DNA from: Bacteroidaceae bacterium
GTDB taxonomy: Bacteria > Bacteroidota > Bacteroidia > Bacteroidales > Bacteroidaceae
DNA: 64,000 bases
Assembly: GCA_017483605.1 (NCBI GenBank)
Contig: JAFUWG010000027.1
Span: forward strand, 29,836 to 93,835
Reading direction: 5' to 3'
In this document: positions 8,904 to 16,801 of the stretch, one piece after another
How the letters are laid out: each line of letters begins with the position of its first letter
How positions within the stretch are numbered: position 1 is the stretch's first letter
Program-made: the position numbers and the translations under genes
The notes under the pieces: generated by a model
The model's database searches: none
What the model saw: the letters and a program-made list of their open reading frames with translations, nothing else
Told to the model about the DNA's origin: nothing

Positions 8904-9365
8904 CTACTCAGCCGTTGCCACTTTCATCACATCTCCATCACCCACGTAGTAAACGATGGGGAGCAAGTCGGTCGGTACGTCTTTGACGAGTGGGTCGTAG
9001 TTGTTGCCAGTAGGTAGGTCGCCCAACTGCCTCATGTCCTCTTGCGTGAGAGGTCTCTTCTTGAAAATGTATGACTGATAAGTGCGGTTCTCATACATGG
9101 CATCAGATGAGTCAAAGCAAGGGTAGGGATGCCATTGCTCTCCCACATGCACCTCACATTGTTGCTTGGGTTTCAACACAGATGCATCGTCCCGTAGAAG
9201 GGCACTTTTATACAGTGACATCTCCACATACTGCTTGATGTCCTCCAATCCGTGAAACACGTGTCCCAGCAGTTTTACATCTGCCGTGATGGGGTACTCC
9301 CTCACCACCATCTTCTTCTTTGGCTTCTGATTCCTCCAGAAGTTAAACCTGAAAATATTTTCCAT
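8904..9365 (-). CDS. Hypothetical protein, 153 aa
   Basis: Not recognised. Cytoplasmic-looking, no signal peptide or membrane segment, with a basic N-terminus (KPKKK near residue 15). It follows a TPR-like lipoprotein gene by 22 bp and is the last gene before a strong terminator, so it is probably co-transcribed with the genes at 9388-12672. Codon use resembles its neighbours, supporting a real gene. Confidence 0.65.
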   Translation of the reverse strand: MENIFRFNFWRNQKPKKKMVVREYPITADVKLLGHVFHGLEDIKQYVEMSLYKSALLRDDASVLKPKQQCEVHVGEQWHPYPCFDSSDAMYENRTYQSYIFKKRPLTQEDMRQLGDLPTGNNYDPLVKDVPTDLLPIVYYVGDGDVMKVATAE

Positions 9366-9387
9366 ATCGTCTTGATTTTTAAAGAGA

Positions 9388-10173
9388 TTATTTCTTTACT
9401 AAATTCTTCAGCCGCTCTATCACTTTGGGGTCAACCTCTCTTTCGCCCTTTTGAGCAACATAGGTGTAATATCCCAGCAAGAACTGCACCCCACCATCAT
9501 CCAGACAGGTTTGTTCTTCGGCTTTAAGATAGAAGGCCTCCGCCTCAAGCACATTTGTGTTACTGCTGTCAGCCCTTTCTATACACATTCTTGCCAACTC
9601 ATTATACAAAGGCGGAAAATCCTTTGCCACCACCGACATTGCATCCATATCTTGCCTCAAAATGGCCGCAAAGAAACGTGCCATTCTGCTCCCTTTTCTA
9701 TCCAAGGTGTCAAATATTTCTATCGCCTCATCTGTCTGGTTCTTTTTCATGGCGATGAATCCTTCCACCAACTTCGGAGAGAATCCCGCACCCTCCAACT
9801 TCTTCCCTTTCGCAAGTGCTTTATCATATTGGTGCTCTTCAACCATCTTGGCTATGTTGTAAACCATCTTGACTGAGTCTTCGTCTTCCAAAGATTCAAA
9901 TACCGTATGGAAAGAAGGGGTTAAACCATAGAGTTCTGCCATGACACCCATCGATGCCATCTTGATGACACGCTGCTCCAAATGAGGTTCTCTTTGGTGA
10001 TAGCACTCCGCCAACCTCAAATAAGCCATACGATTTCCCTGCCGAACTTGTTCCGTATAATGCGTAATGCTGTCGCTCCAGTTCGCATTTTCATCTCTCG
10101 TACTCTTGGTGCTTTGCTTCTGGCAACCGAAACAAAACAATGCTATCGCCAATGTCAATAATTCCTTTTTCAT
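9388..10173 (-). CDS. Lipoprotein with TPR-like repeats, unknown function
   Basis: 261 aa. Type II signal peptide with lipobox FGC (lipid Cys about 17), lacking acidic residues right after the Cys, so probably periplasm-facing. The body is alpha-helical with tetratricopeptide or Sel1-like features (RLAECYHQR, NELARMCIERAD, EAEAFYLKAEE). Likely a scaffold or binding protein. Part of a same-strand run with three other uncharacterised exported or cytoplasmic proteins. Confidence 0.72.
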   Translation of the reverse strand: MKKELLTLAIALFCFGCQKQSTKSTRDENANWSDSITHYTEQVRQGNRMAYLRLAECYHQREPHLEQRVIKMASMGVMAELYGLTPSFHTVFESLEDEDSVKMVYNIAKMVEEHQYDKALAKGKKLEGAGFSPKLVEGFIAMKKNQTDEAIEIFDTLDRKGSRMARFFAAILRQDMDAMSVVAKDFPPLYNELARMCIERADSSNTNVLEAEAFYLKAEEQTCLDDGGVQFLLGYYTYVAQKGEREVDPKVIERLKNLVKK

Positions 10174-10265
10174 CCTTTTTCTTCTTTACATTCAACAATG
10201 AGATGCTTCAATCCTTTTTTTCTTTTTTCCATTCTCAAAACTTCTTGCCACAGACCTCTGTCTAT

Positions 10266-11279
10266 CTATTCTTTTAGAATCATTTTTCCCTCTGGGGTCA
10301 TGTATGGCTCCAACTTCTCGTATGGAACCACGAAATGGAAAGCACCTGCGGCAAAGCAACTCAAAACGTATGGCTGATAAGAAAAAACCACCCCTTCCTT
10401 CACAAGACCTACAGAGACATCCTTATATTCATCGGTCAGTTCTCCCTCATCATCTTGTTTAAGAAAATTCTCTCTGATTTCCGTCATTGTCTCATCTCTC
10501 TCCCAATACCTGTATTTCTTGTCATTGCTTGCCTCTTCAAAAATCAGCATCATAATATCCTCCTTACTTTGAGGCTTGAACAGATAATCCCAATCAATCT
10601 CCTTCTGATTTGCAGGGTCAAAAGAATAGACTCTTTCCAGATACAATCCATGTATGCCGCCCCAATAATTGTCCACAAACCCTTGATAAGACACAAATTT
10701 CTCAGTCGCAATGAAGGCTTTCATGCAGATGTGCTGATACAATCCATACGGATAATTATTTTCATCCTCATCTTCACCCATATCAATCAACTTGAAAAAT
10801 CGGTCTCTGTAGAATTGAGCAATTTTATCATCCTTATAGATGTCACCTCTATACAAGGATTCTCCAGAATCGTTAAAATGCACCTCGCTATACAAAGACA
10901 ATGCTTCTTCAAATCTTCCAATCAACCATTTCCTGATACTTAAGCAATATACCATTTCTCGTTTAGGGAAATCCACACAAACCCCATACTCAAAATCTCT
11001 GCCGAAATCTGCCTTGTATGTCTTCTCAAACCTTCTGAGCGAAGCCAATGCCTTATCAGGAGCCAGCGACCAGAAGAAACTGTCCTCCGGTTGCTCCCGT
11101 TCCTCTTCCTCCTCATCCGCATTCTCCTGATCCTCCAACCCCCAAGCAGCCGTATCAACCTCATTGTTCACCTTCTCAATCTTCGGCTCGCCATGCCACC
11201 ATTTCTGCAAGCCTTTACCGAACATGCCCAAGGCAATCAGTATCGCCCAAGCCACTACCAACCATTTTGTATTCTTCAT
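10266..11279 (-). CDS. Membrane-anchored protein with DUF3298/RsiV-like C-terminal domain
   Basis: 337 aa. One N-terminal transmembrane segment (WLVVAWAILIALGMFG), then a very acidic linker (EEEEERE) and an extracytoplasmic domain. The last 150 residues carry DUF3298 hallmarks: NYWGGIHGLYLE, then EIDWDYLF, and near the end GVVFSYQPYVLSCFAAGAFHF followed by VPYEKLEPYM. DUF3298 also occurs in RsiV-type anti-sigma factors that bind lysozyme, but no sigma factor is nearby, so ligand and role are open. Confidence 0.68.
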   Translation of the reverse strand: MKNTKWLVVAWAILIALGMFGKGLQKWWHGEPKIEKVNNEVDTAAWGLEDQENADEEEEEREQPEDSFFWSLAPDKALASLRRFEKTYKADFGRDFEYGVCVDFPKREMVYCLSIRKWLIGRFEEALSLYSEVHFNDSGESLYRGDIYKDDKIAQFYRDRFFKLIDMGEDEDENNYPYGLYQHICMKAFIATEKFVSYQGFVDNYWGGIHGLYLERVYSFDPANQKEIDWDYLFKPQSKEDIMMLIFEEASNDKKYRYWERDETMTEIRENFLKQDDEGELTDEYKDVSVGLVKEGVVFSYQPYVLSCFAAGAFHFVVPYEKLEPYMTPEGKMILKE

Positions 11280-11333
11280 CTTCGTTATTTAATTTTTATG
11301 TACACCCCATCTTCTATCTGTCACGCTACAAAC

Positions 11334-12266
11334 CTAATATTCAGGGAAAAAGTTCTTTTTTGAATATTGCTGGATAATTCTCTCAGTCATGTAGTCAAAC
11401 CATGTAGCATCTTTCTTGTTGATTTGCATAGCCACTTTCTTGCGATATTGATACCATTCCTTTACAACTCCCGTCATCGTGTCTGTCTTCACAGCACTTT
11501 TTGCCATTTGACCCATACTCTTCCCTTGTATCAAAGCATCCTCCTCTTTCAAAAGATTCTTTCGCCAACTTGCCACAAGATTCAGAATCCCCTCACACTC
11601 GACTGGGAGCATGGTATAGTAATCTTGGTTTTTCAATGCCTCTTCACGCCATTCCCCTGCACATTGCAAACCCAACCTTGCCCAAAAGCAATAATCATCA
11701 TAATAGGCATCTTTCAATGTCGCATTCTGTGTGTGAGATATGAGCGTCTTATACATGTCAATCAACCGATAATCTGCAGTAATCGCCCATCCTTTTGCAG
11801 AAATACTTAACGAGCCAATGCAAGAATAATCGTTATACCCATCCTCCAATTTTACCAAAACCCTCTCATAATCAGCCGTATCGTGCGGAGCGACATCCCC
11901 CATGCTTGATTCCAGATAAATGTCCATTTTCTTTTTCACCTTGTCATGCCACTTCCACATTTTGTTCACTCCATCCTTCCATTCTTGCCGATTCTCCCAA
12001 TCCACATCAGGATACTCATCCGTCAAACATAACTCCACCTCCAACAGCCCGTCAGGAAACAGTTCATCCATCGTCGTTTCGCTTGACAACCCTTTGCATG
12101 GGTCATCCAAAGAATCCAAATCCACATACAACACATCATTACTGTCACTGGGTACATCGTCTGCCACTTGTACCTCCTTCTCCCTGCTTGAAGGCGGCGT
12201 TCCATTGTTCTTGCAGCCAACAACTGCAAGTCCGCATACCATCACAAAATAAATAATCCTTTTCAT
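11334..12266 (-). CDS. Lipoprotein of unknown function, 310 aa
   Basis: Start placed at MKRIIYF, which gives a proper type II signal peptide with lipobox VVGC (Cys about 18). An upstream in-frame ATG would bury the signal. The mature part is mostly helical with many Trp, Asp and Lys residues and no recognised domain. It begins 21 bp after a frameshifted gene and is probably in the same transcript as the genes down to 8904. Confidence 0.7.
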   Translation of the reverse strand: MKRIIYFVMVCGLAVVGCKNNGTPPSSREKEVQVADDVPSDSNDVLYVDLDSLDDPCKGLSSETTMDELFPDGLLEVELCLTDEYPDVDWENRQEWKDGVNKMWKWHDKVKKKMDIYLESSMGDVAPHDTADYERVLVKLEDGYNDYSCIGSLSISAKGWAITADYRLIDMYKTLISHTQNATLKDAYYDDYCFWARLGLQCAGEWREEALKNQDYYTMLPVECEGILNLVASWRKNLLKEEDALIQGKSMGQMAKSAVKTDTMTGVVKEWYQYRKKVAMQINKKDATWFDYMTERIIQQYSKKNFFPEY

Positions 12267-12286
12267 CTTTTCATTATTTGAACCTA

Positions 12287-12672
12287 TCATAAATCTCTCA
12301 TATTGTAATCCAGTCTCTCAACATCAGCCAGCAATCGCCCTAATAATGCTTCATCGTCCAACTTATTCAGGATGTCCTGTTTCGTTCCCGACTCAATCAT
12401 CATCTCTACAGCAACAGCATCCTCGTCTGCTCCCTCCATTCTTTTGCCATCAGCATTTTGCTTAAATGCCACATAAAACAAACCTCGCTTCACGTCCCTG
12501 CTTGTAACCCCACAGGTGGTTGCCGCACCTCCAGCATCAACCAGCCTATACAAAACTTCGGGTTTGACAATGCCGCACCAGCCGTCACCGCTTCAAAATC
12601 CCCACATACGGGCACGTCTTTTTCAACTTTCACCCGCATATCCTGAATCATGTTTCCTAACAAAGTTTCCAT
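12287..12672 (-). pseudogene. Frameshifted small gene of unknown function
   Basis: Two overlapping minus-strand frames make one continuous protein of about 130 aa if one base is restored near 12570, at the run GTGACGGCTGG. The first frame gives METLLGNMIQ...DFEAVT; the second continues GWCGIVKPEVLYRLVDAGG and runs to a stop at 12287. The junction reads naturally as EAVTGWCGIV if one G was lost. The first frame starts at ATG 12672, behind a good -7 element. Either a genuine decayed first gene of the operon or a sequencing error. Product unknown. Confidence 0.6.
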
Positions 12673-12690
12673 CACATTCAAACATTTTTG

Positions 12691-12698
12691 CAAATGTA
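12691..12698 (-). promoter_or_regulatory. -7 promoter element of the 12.7-8.9 kb operon
   Basis: Minus-strand TACATTTG, 18 bp ahead of ATG 12672. It is the likely promoter for the frameshifted gene and the lipoprotein genes downstream. Confidence 0.55.
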
Positions 12699-12793
12699 CA
12701 ACACTTCTTCCAATTCTCCAATCGATTTCCCTTTTAGATTTATCATTTCCCTCAAATTGTCCCCTTGCGATGTCCCTTTTCTCCTAAAGAGCA

Positions 12794-12827
12794 GCGACCA
12801 TGAAGAAATCTATCACTTCATGGTCGC
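12794..12827 (-). terminator. Hairpin after the WG-repeat gene
   Basis: A perfect 12-bp stem, GCGACCATGAAG / CTTCATGGTCGC, with a 10-nt loop lies 67 bp downstream of the gene ending at 12895. The T-run is weak, so it may be a weak terminator or RNA-stabilising hairpin closing the 18.9-12.9 kb operon. Confidence 0.5.
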
Positions 12828-12894
12828 AGGGACAAGATTGTCAAGTATCACAAACCACGTATGATGAGTAAGGACTTTCCATAAATAGGTGACT

Positions 12895-13416
12895 TCAAGA
12901 TAATTCTCTACCTGTTTCCAAATCGATATCTCCATGAACTTCTCTCCCTAGAAATCCAATACGGACATATTCCGTAATATTACCTCGATTATACTTTGAG
13001 AAGCCTTTATACTTATAGTCTGTTATTGCTATGTCCACAGGTTTTATTAAAGCACATCTATCATTACTCCACGCAACATATATATCTCGCCAAGCATGTG
13101 ATAAGTATTCGTACTTAAAATGGAATGCTGTAGAAAGCGTGTCTCTATAAAGCCCTCCCCAGCACTCATTTTTCTGCAACAGAATGATGCCATTATAACA
13201 TTCTACAAATCCCGAGTCATAGATTGCAGGGATTACAAATTGTCCTCGTAGGTTAATCCATCCCCACTTCCCATTTTTTTGTACACCTAGCAGAGAACAA
13301 GAGGACGATGATTCTATTAAAGAGTTGTCCAGTCCTACATTATACTCTCTTAATAACTCTATATCATCAAACTGATAACGAAAACGAGTTACATTTAGGT
13401 CATTAAATTTTTCCAT
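12895..13416 (-). CDS. WG-repeat-like protein, last gene of the radical SAM island
   Basis: 173 aa, no signal peptide. One good WG-repeat unit, GVQKNGKWGWINLRGQFVIPAIYD (broken here as GVQKNGKWGW and INLRGQFVIPAIYD), and a degenerate second one (LLQKNECWGGLYRDT). WG (KWG) repeats form beta-rich binding modules. Last of ten genes on the minus strand; the 28-bp gap to its predecessor suggests co-transcription. A role in the putative peptide system (target, immunity or binding) is only inferred from position. Confidence 0.6.
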   Translation of the reverse strand: MEKFNDLNVTRFRYQFDDIELLREYNVGLDNSLIESSSSCSLLGVQKNGKWGWINLRGQFVIPAIYDSGFVECYNGIILLQKNECWGGLYRDTLSTAFHFKYEYLSHAWRDIYVAWSNDRCALIKPVDIAITDYKYKGFSKYNRGNITEYVRIGFLGREVHGDIDLETGRELS

Positions 13417-13444
13417 AAAGTGATTTGTCTAAAAATAATTGTTT

Positions 13445-13984
13445 TTAATGTCTATAAAAATTCCATAATTCTTTTACTTCACTAAGTGTGGGTACAGGAC
13501 ACAACTTCTTAATCGCGAGGCTTACTAATTTCGACAGAACCGTGTCGACTCCACAGTAACGAAAAATCTCATCAAATGCGGTACCTAATCGCCACGTGTA
13601 AAAATAGTTGATTATACAGTTTGTCGCCAACCCAATCCAGGCACCAACTCCCGAATATGTTAAAATTTTAACAAGTATACCAGAACCAACCATGAAAGTC
13701 GAAGCACTCATAAGTATTGATGTCGCAATTTTCAAACAAGTTTCATTGCTAAACTCTACGTCATATTCTTTTGCTATTTTATAAATCATTGTGCCCCAGA
13801 TTGCAGCTAAAGCGGGGGCATCCGTTGTGAAAGCACCGATCAGCCCTACTCCAGCCGCTGCGTGGCATCCAACTTTAATGATTTTTGCTATATCATAATT
13901 TAGAACCATAGTATTTGTTATTGTAGATAAATGTGCCAATATTTTCTTTGTCTTTTTAGAAAGATGCGGATTTGAAAGAACCAT
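13445..13984 (-). CDS. Predicted membrane protein, 179 aa, unknown
   Basis: Glycine- and alanine-rich hydrophobic segments near residues 38-62 (GCHAAAGVGLIGAF...APALAAIWGTM) and 90-135 (ILMSASTFMVGSGILVKIL, GVGAWIGLATNCIINYFY) suggest two to four membrane passes or an amphipathic helical bundle. The pattern recalls DUF697-type membrane domains, but this is not firm. Sits 15 bp after the 191-aa helical protein in the radical SAM island. It could be a transporter partner or immunity factor. Confidence 0.6.
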   Translation of the reverse strand: MVLSNPHLSKKTKKILAHLSTITNTMVLNYDIAKIIKVGCHAAAGVGLIGAFTTDAPALAAIWGTMIYKIAKEYDVEFSNETCLKIATSILMSASTFMVGSGILVKILTYSGVGAWIGLATNCIINYFYTWRLGTAFDEIFRYCGVDTVLSKLVSLAIKKLCPVPTLSEVKELWNFYRH

Positions 13985-13999
13985 TTTATGTTCAGTTCC

Positions 14000-14575
14000 T
14001 TATGTCTTTTGTGTATCTATAAGCCTATCGAACAGTGATTTAAAGAACCAATAGATTTTCCATGACATTCCATATGTTTGGGGATGTTCTATTTTGTCAT
14101 GTTTGAGCCAAATTTCTTTTTTTTCTTCAATTTCAAGAATGAGTTCCATCGCATCTGCTTGCAGTTCTCTGATCTCATCCTTTTTTTCTGTCAAAAATGT
14201 TAATTCAAAATGGCATAAAATTTTCAAATCCCTAATGGAAGCATAAAACTCATTATAAACATTACTATTCGATAACGAAATGTTACATAGGGCAATCAAA
14301 TAATGACTAAACCCTCGCAAAAGATACATGTATGCATCTTGGTATTTTTTGTCTCTTTTACTGTTGTTGAGGAGTTTTATGGATTTTAGTGCTTCTTTTT
14401 TTGCCAATTCTGCATTATCAGAGTCTGTAGCCGTTTGCAAATGTTCCATTGCTTTTTGTAACATATGGTTATTTTCAGACAAATATTCATCCAAAAATGT
14501 ACCAAGATCCCAACCGATTTTAGTTGCTTTATAAATATCCCCTACAATGGGGACATATTTTAAAAAAGATTCCAT
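14000..14575 (-). CDS. Helical protein, 191 aa, unknown
   Basis: Not recognised. Starts ESFLKYVPIVGDIYKATKIG, an amphipathic glycine-containing segment, followed by a long alpha-helical, charged region with TPR-like spacing (LQKAMEHLQTATDSDNAELA, then YLLRGFSHYLIALCNISLSN). No signal peptide. Tightly packed between the acetyltransferase (20 bp) and the membrane protein (15 bp), so probably one functional unit with them. Confidence 0.6.
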   Translation of the reverse strand: MESFLKYVPIVGDIYKATKIGWDLGTFLDEYLSENNHMLQKAMEHLQTATDSDNAELAKKEALKSIKLLNNSKRDKKYQDAYMYLLRGFSHYLIALCNISLSNSNVYNEFYASIRDLKILCHFELTFLTEKKDEIRELQADAMELILEIEEKKEIWLKHDKIEHPQTYGMSWKIYWFFKSLFDRLIDTQKT

Positions 14576-14595
14576 AGATTTAATCCATTTTGTTT

Positions 14596-15111
14596 TTAAT
14601 AAAAATGTGTATCTTTATAAAGGGAAAGTTGATAATCTTTTAGAGAAGCCTTTGTTATTGTCAAACTTTTGAATCCAAAATTTAAAAGTATTTTCTCCGA
14701 AATGATATTGTCATCTCGGATTTGTGTATTGATGGCACTACATTGTATTTCTTTCCGTATGTATTTGAGAACCATTGCTATGCACTCCTTCATTATCCCT
14801 AAATTTCTATACAGAGGGTGAATTGCATAGAACAATGCTGGTCTTGTCGACAAATCCATGATGGCAATGAATCCAATCAAGCGTTTTTTTAACTTGATGC
14901 CCCATAAAATTCCTTCATTTTGAATTAGATATTTCTTAAAACAAGTAACAAACAACCTCATTCCTTCTTTTGTTCTCACCAAGCTATAAAGTTCAGGCAA
15001 GAAACGCTGAGACTCAGCATTTTCCATTATTTCATGGAGAAAAGGTCCGTCCTCTTGGCATATTTCATCAAGAACACATCTGTTAGTATATAATTTAGGA
15101 ACATTTTTCAT
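14596..15111 (-). CDS. GNAT family N-acetyltransferase
   Basis: 171 aa. GNAT fold: acceptor region first, then KKRLIGFIAIMDLS (beta-4), ALFYAIHPLYRNLGIMKECIAMVLKYI (acetyl-CoA-binding A motif, with a variant R-N-x-G-I loop), and the terminal LNFGFK region typical of RimJ/RimL-type enzymes. The start codon overlaps the radical SAM stop by 4 bp, so the two proteins are translationally coupled. Likely acetylates the product of the radical SAM step or a self protein; the substrate is not visible. Confidence 0.72.
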   Translation of the reverse strand: MKNVPKLYTNRCVLDEICQEDGPFLHEIMENAESQRFLPELYSLVRTKEGMRLFVTCFKKYLIQNEGILWGIKLKKRLIGFIAIMDLSTRPALFYAIHPLYRNLGIMKECIAMVLKYIRKEIQCSAINTQIRDDNIISEKILLNFGFKSLTITKASLKDYQLSLYKDTHFY

Positions 15112-16337
15112 ATCATTAATCCCCTTTCTGCCATTTCACAAAACAGCAACATGTACAATCGGGCATATACTCGTTCATTATGACATAAGACATCCCATTG
15201 TTCATCATTAAACTCTATAGCAGTAAGACAAAGGTCACACATACGAATAGCAGGGCAATAGGTACATCTACAAACTCGTTTGTTGTAATATTGTAACGCC
15301 AACTCATTTGCTTTATGCCAATTAATACCGTTCTTGATGTTTCCAATACGATATTGGTCAGAAATTTTCTCGCAAACTGCAATTTGCTTGTTTGTGTCAA
15401 TATACAACTTTGTATTGACAGGCATACAAGTTGCCATAGGGACAGAACTATCGACCTCAACAATGGGGCGGTCTTTCCAGTATGCGATACATCCATTAAA
15501 GAAGGCTTTGAGTACAAGCCAGTCTTGGTGTCGCTCATATATATCCAACAAGTACAAATACTGGTCTCGAAGTTTATCCCAATTGTATGTTTTTACCACT
15601 TTTGCGAAATTGGGTGCTAAACCTACAATTTGCGAGGGAGATAGTTTGTGTAAGATGATGTCCTCATTCCAGTCTTCCGCCAAAGCCTCCAGTTGCTCTA
15701 TGGAAGGAAGCGTCATTAACAATTGTATGTTAGAAACGTATTCAGGATAGTTGCAAACAATATAGGATAATGCGTCATATACCCGAGAGAATGAGCCTTT
15801 GCCTACCTCATCGATACGGTAACGGTCATGGAATAGCGCTGTCCCATCTATAGATATTGCTAATTTCACATGATGGGTGATTAACCAATCTGCCTTTTCT
15901 TTTGAAAGAAGCGTGGCATTTGTAGATAAGGAGAAAGAAACATCTTGAGGCCACAGGTATAATGCTTTCTCAACAGCATATTTGATGCGTTCGTATTGAA
16001 GCAAAGGCTCACCACCATAGAATACGATTTGTACTGGACGTTTGCGAATTACATGCTGAATAAAAGTATAGACCTCATCAATGTCAGCAGGACTCATTGA
16101 ACGAACACCATGAGTGCGGTTGTTCTTATATTCACCAGAATAACAGCAATAGGAACAACGAAGATTGCATTGTTCTGTGATACTTAAAATAAACATCTCC
16201 ACCTCTGGCATTGCAAAAAAAGGGTGGAATGGCTCAAACGACCACGCATACCCATCATCATTTACAGCACCACAGACGATTTCACCAGTTTGCCGTAGAT
16301 AGGAGTATATATTATATCTGGTCGTTTTTACTTGCAT
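15108..16337 (-). CDS. Radical SAM/SPASM peptide-modifying enzyme
   Basis: 409 aa with ATG at 16337; a TTG two codons upstream is possible. The radical SAM cluster motif CNLRCSYC (Cys 57, 61, 64) follows a short N-terminal domain; FYGGEPLL near 112 is the SAM-binding GGEP motif. The C-terminus is a SPASM/twitch domain with many Cys: CMPVN, AVCEK, then CRCTYCPAIRMCDLC. SPASM proteins of this build install thioether or C-C crosslinks in ribosomal peptides, or modify sulfatases. No sulfatase is nearby, whereas a 55-aa Cys/His-rich peptide ORF ends 6 bp upstream. The enzyme class is secure; the substrate is inferred. Confidence 0.88.
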   Translation of the reverse strand: MQVKTTRYNIYSYLRQTGEIVCGAVNDDGYAWSFEPFHPFFAMPEVEMFILSITEQCNLRCSYCCYSGEYKNNRTHGVRSMSPADIDEVYTFIQHVIRKRPVQIVFYGGEPLLQYERIKYAVEKALYLWPQDVSFSLSTNATLLSKEKADWLITHHVKLAISIDGTALFHDRYRIDEVGKGSFSRVYDALSYIVCNYPEYVSNIQLLMTLPSIEQLEALAEDWNEDIILHKLSPSQIVGLAPNFAKVVKTYNWDKLRDQYLYLLDIYERHQDWLVLKAFFNGCIAYWKDRPIVEVDSSVPMATCMPVNTKLYIDTNKQIAVCEKISDQYRIGNIKNGINWHKANELALQYYNKRVCRCTYCPAIRMCDLCLTAIEFNDEQWDVLCHNERVYARLYMLLFCEMAERGLMI

Positions 16338-16343
16338 ATCCAA

Positions 16344-16511
16344 TTAATGCTTACTATGATAATGACCATTACATTGATGACTTAAACACCTAACTTGGCA
16401 GGAACTAAGTCCCATTGCTTTAATAGCCTCTTTCTGTCCCGGCTCAGATATTCTATTCGAATTGAGTTGAAACAGAATGCTTGTATTACTTGTAATGAAA
16501 GAGGTCTGCAT
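16344..16511 (-). CDS. Putative RiPP precursor peptide, 55 aa
   Basis: Short ORF with ATG at 16511, TAA at 16344-16346. The N-terminal 35 residues (MQTSFITSNTSILF..., then NRISEPGQKEAIKAMG) would be a leader. The C-terminus SSCQVRCLSHQCNGHYHSKH is rich in Cys (3) and His (4), like a core peptide for thioether or metal-binding modification. It ends 6 bp before the ATG of the radical SAM gene and starts 32 bp after the zinc-ribbon gene, filling an otherwise empty gap in a tight operon. Spacing CxxxCxxxxC is close to CXXX-repeat maturase targets but does not match them exactly. Position is strong evidence; coding status needs proof. Confidence 0.55.
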   Translation of the reverse strand: MQTSFITSNTSILFQLNSNRISEPGQKEAIKAMGLSSCQVRCLSHQCNGHYHSKH

Positions 16512-16543
16512 GTATTTAATTCGATGAACAATTAGGGGTTTAA

Positions 16544-16783
16544 TTATGCAGAAAAATCCTCACCACAATTGCAACAATGGTATCCTTTGCAGTCTGCTGG
16601 TTTCATTTTGTCCCACACATTTTTCGCAGCGCCCCCACCCAATGCAGGATGAAAGACACCAAACACAACGCCTGCACCTAAAGCAACTGCTCCCCTGCCA
16701 ACATTGAGAATACCATGTACTACCCTATTCTCTATTGCCATTTCTGTATTATAAGAATGGCATTTTGGACATTGTTTAGACAT
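16544..16783 (-). CDS. Small zinc-ribbon protein with glycine-rich hydrophobic middle
   Basis: 79 aa. CPKCHSYN at the N-terminus pairs with CCNCGEDF at the C-terminus as a four-Cys zinc ribbon. Between them lies a Gly/Ala-rich hydrophobic stretch (GRGAVALGAGVVFGVFHPAL) that could enter a membrane. It follows the second M48 peptidase by 18 bp and has a counterpart behind the first M48 gene, so it is part of a duplicated two-gene cassette. Both small proteins share the string VWDK. Function unknown. Confidence 0.68.
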   Translation of the reverse strand: MSKQCPKCHSYNTEMAIENRVVHGILNVGRGAVALGAGVVFGVFHPALGGGAAKNVWDKMKPADCKGYHCCNCGEDFSA

Positions 16784-16801
16784 AATTCTATTTTTATAGG
16801 T

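Noticed and set aside
15108-16337. Anaerobic sulfatase maturase as identity of the SPASM enzyme
   Set aside because: No sulfatase gene in the window, and a peptide ORF sits directly upstream; still possible but less likely.
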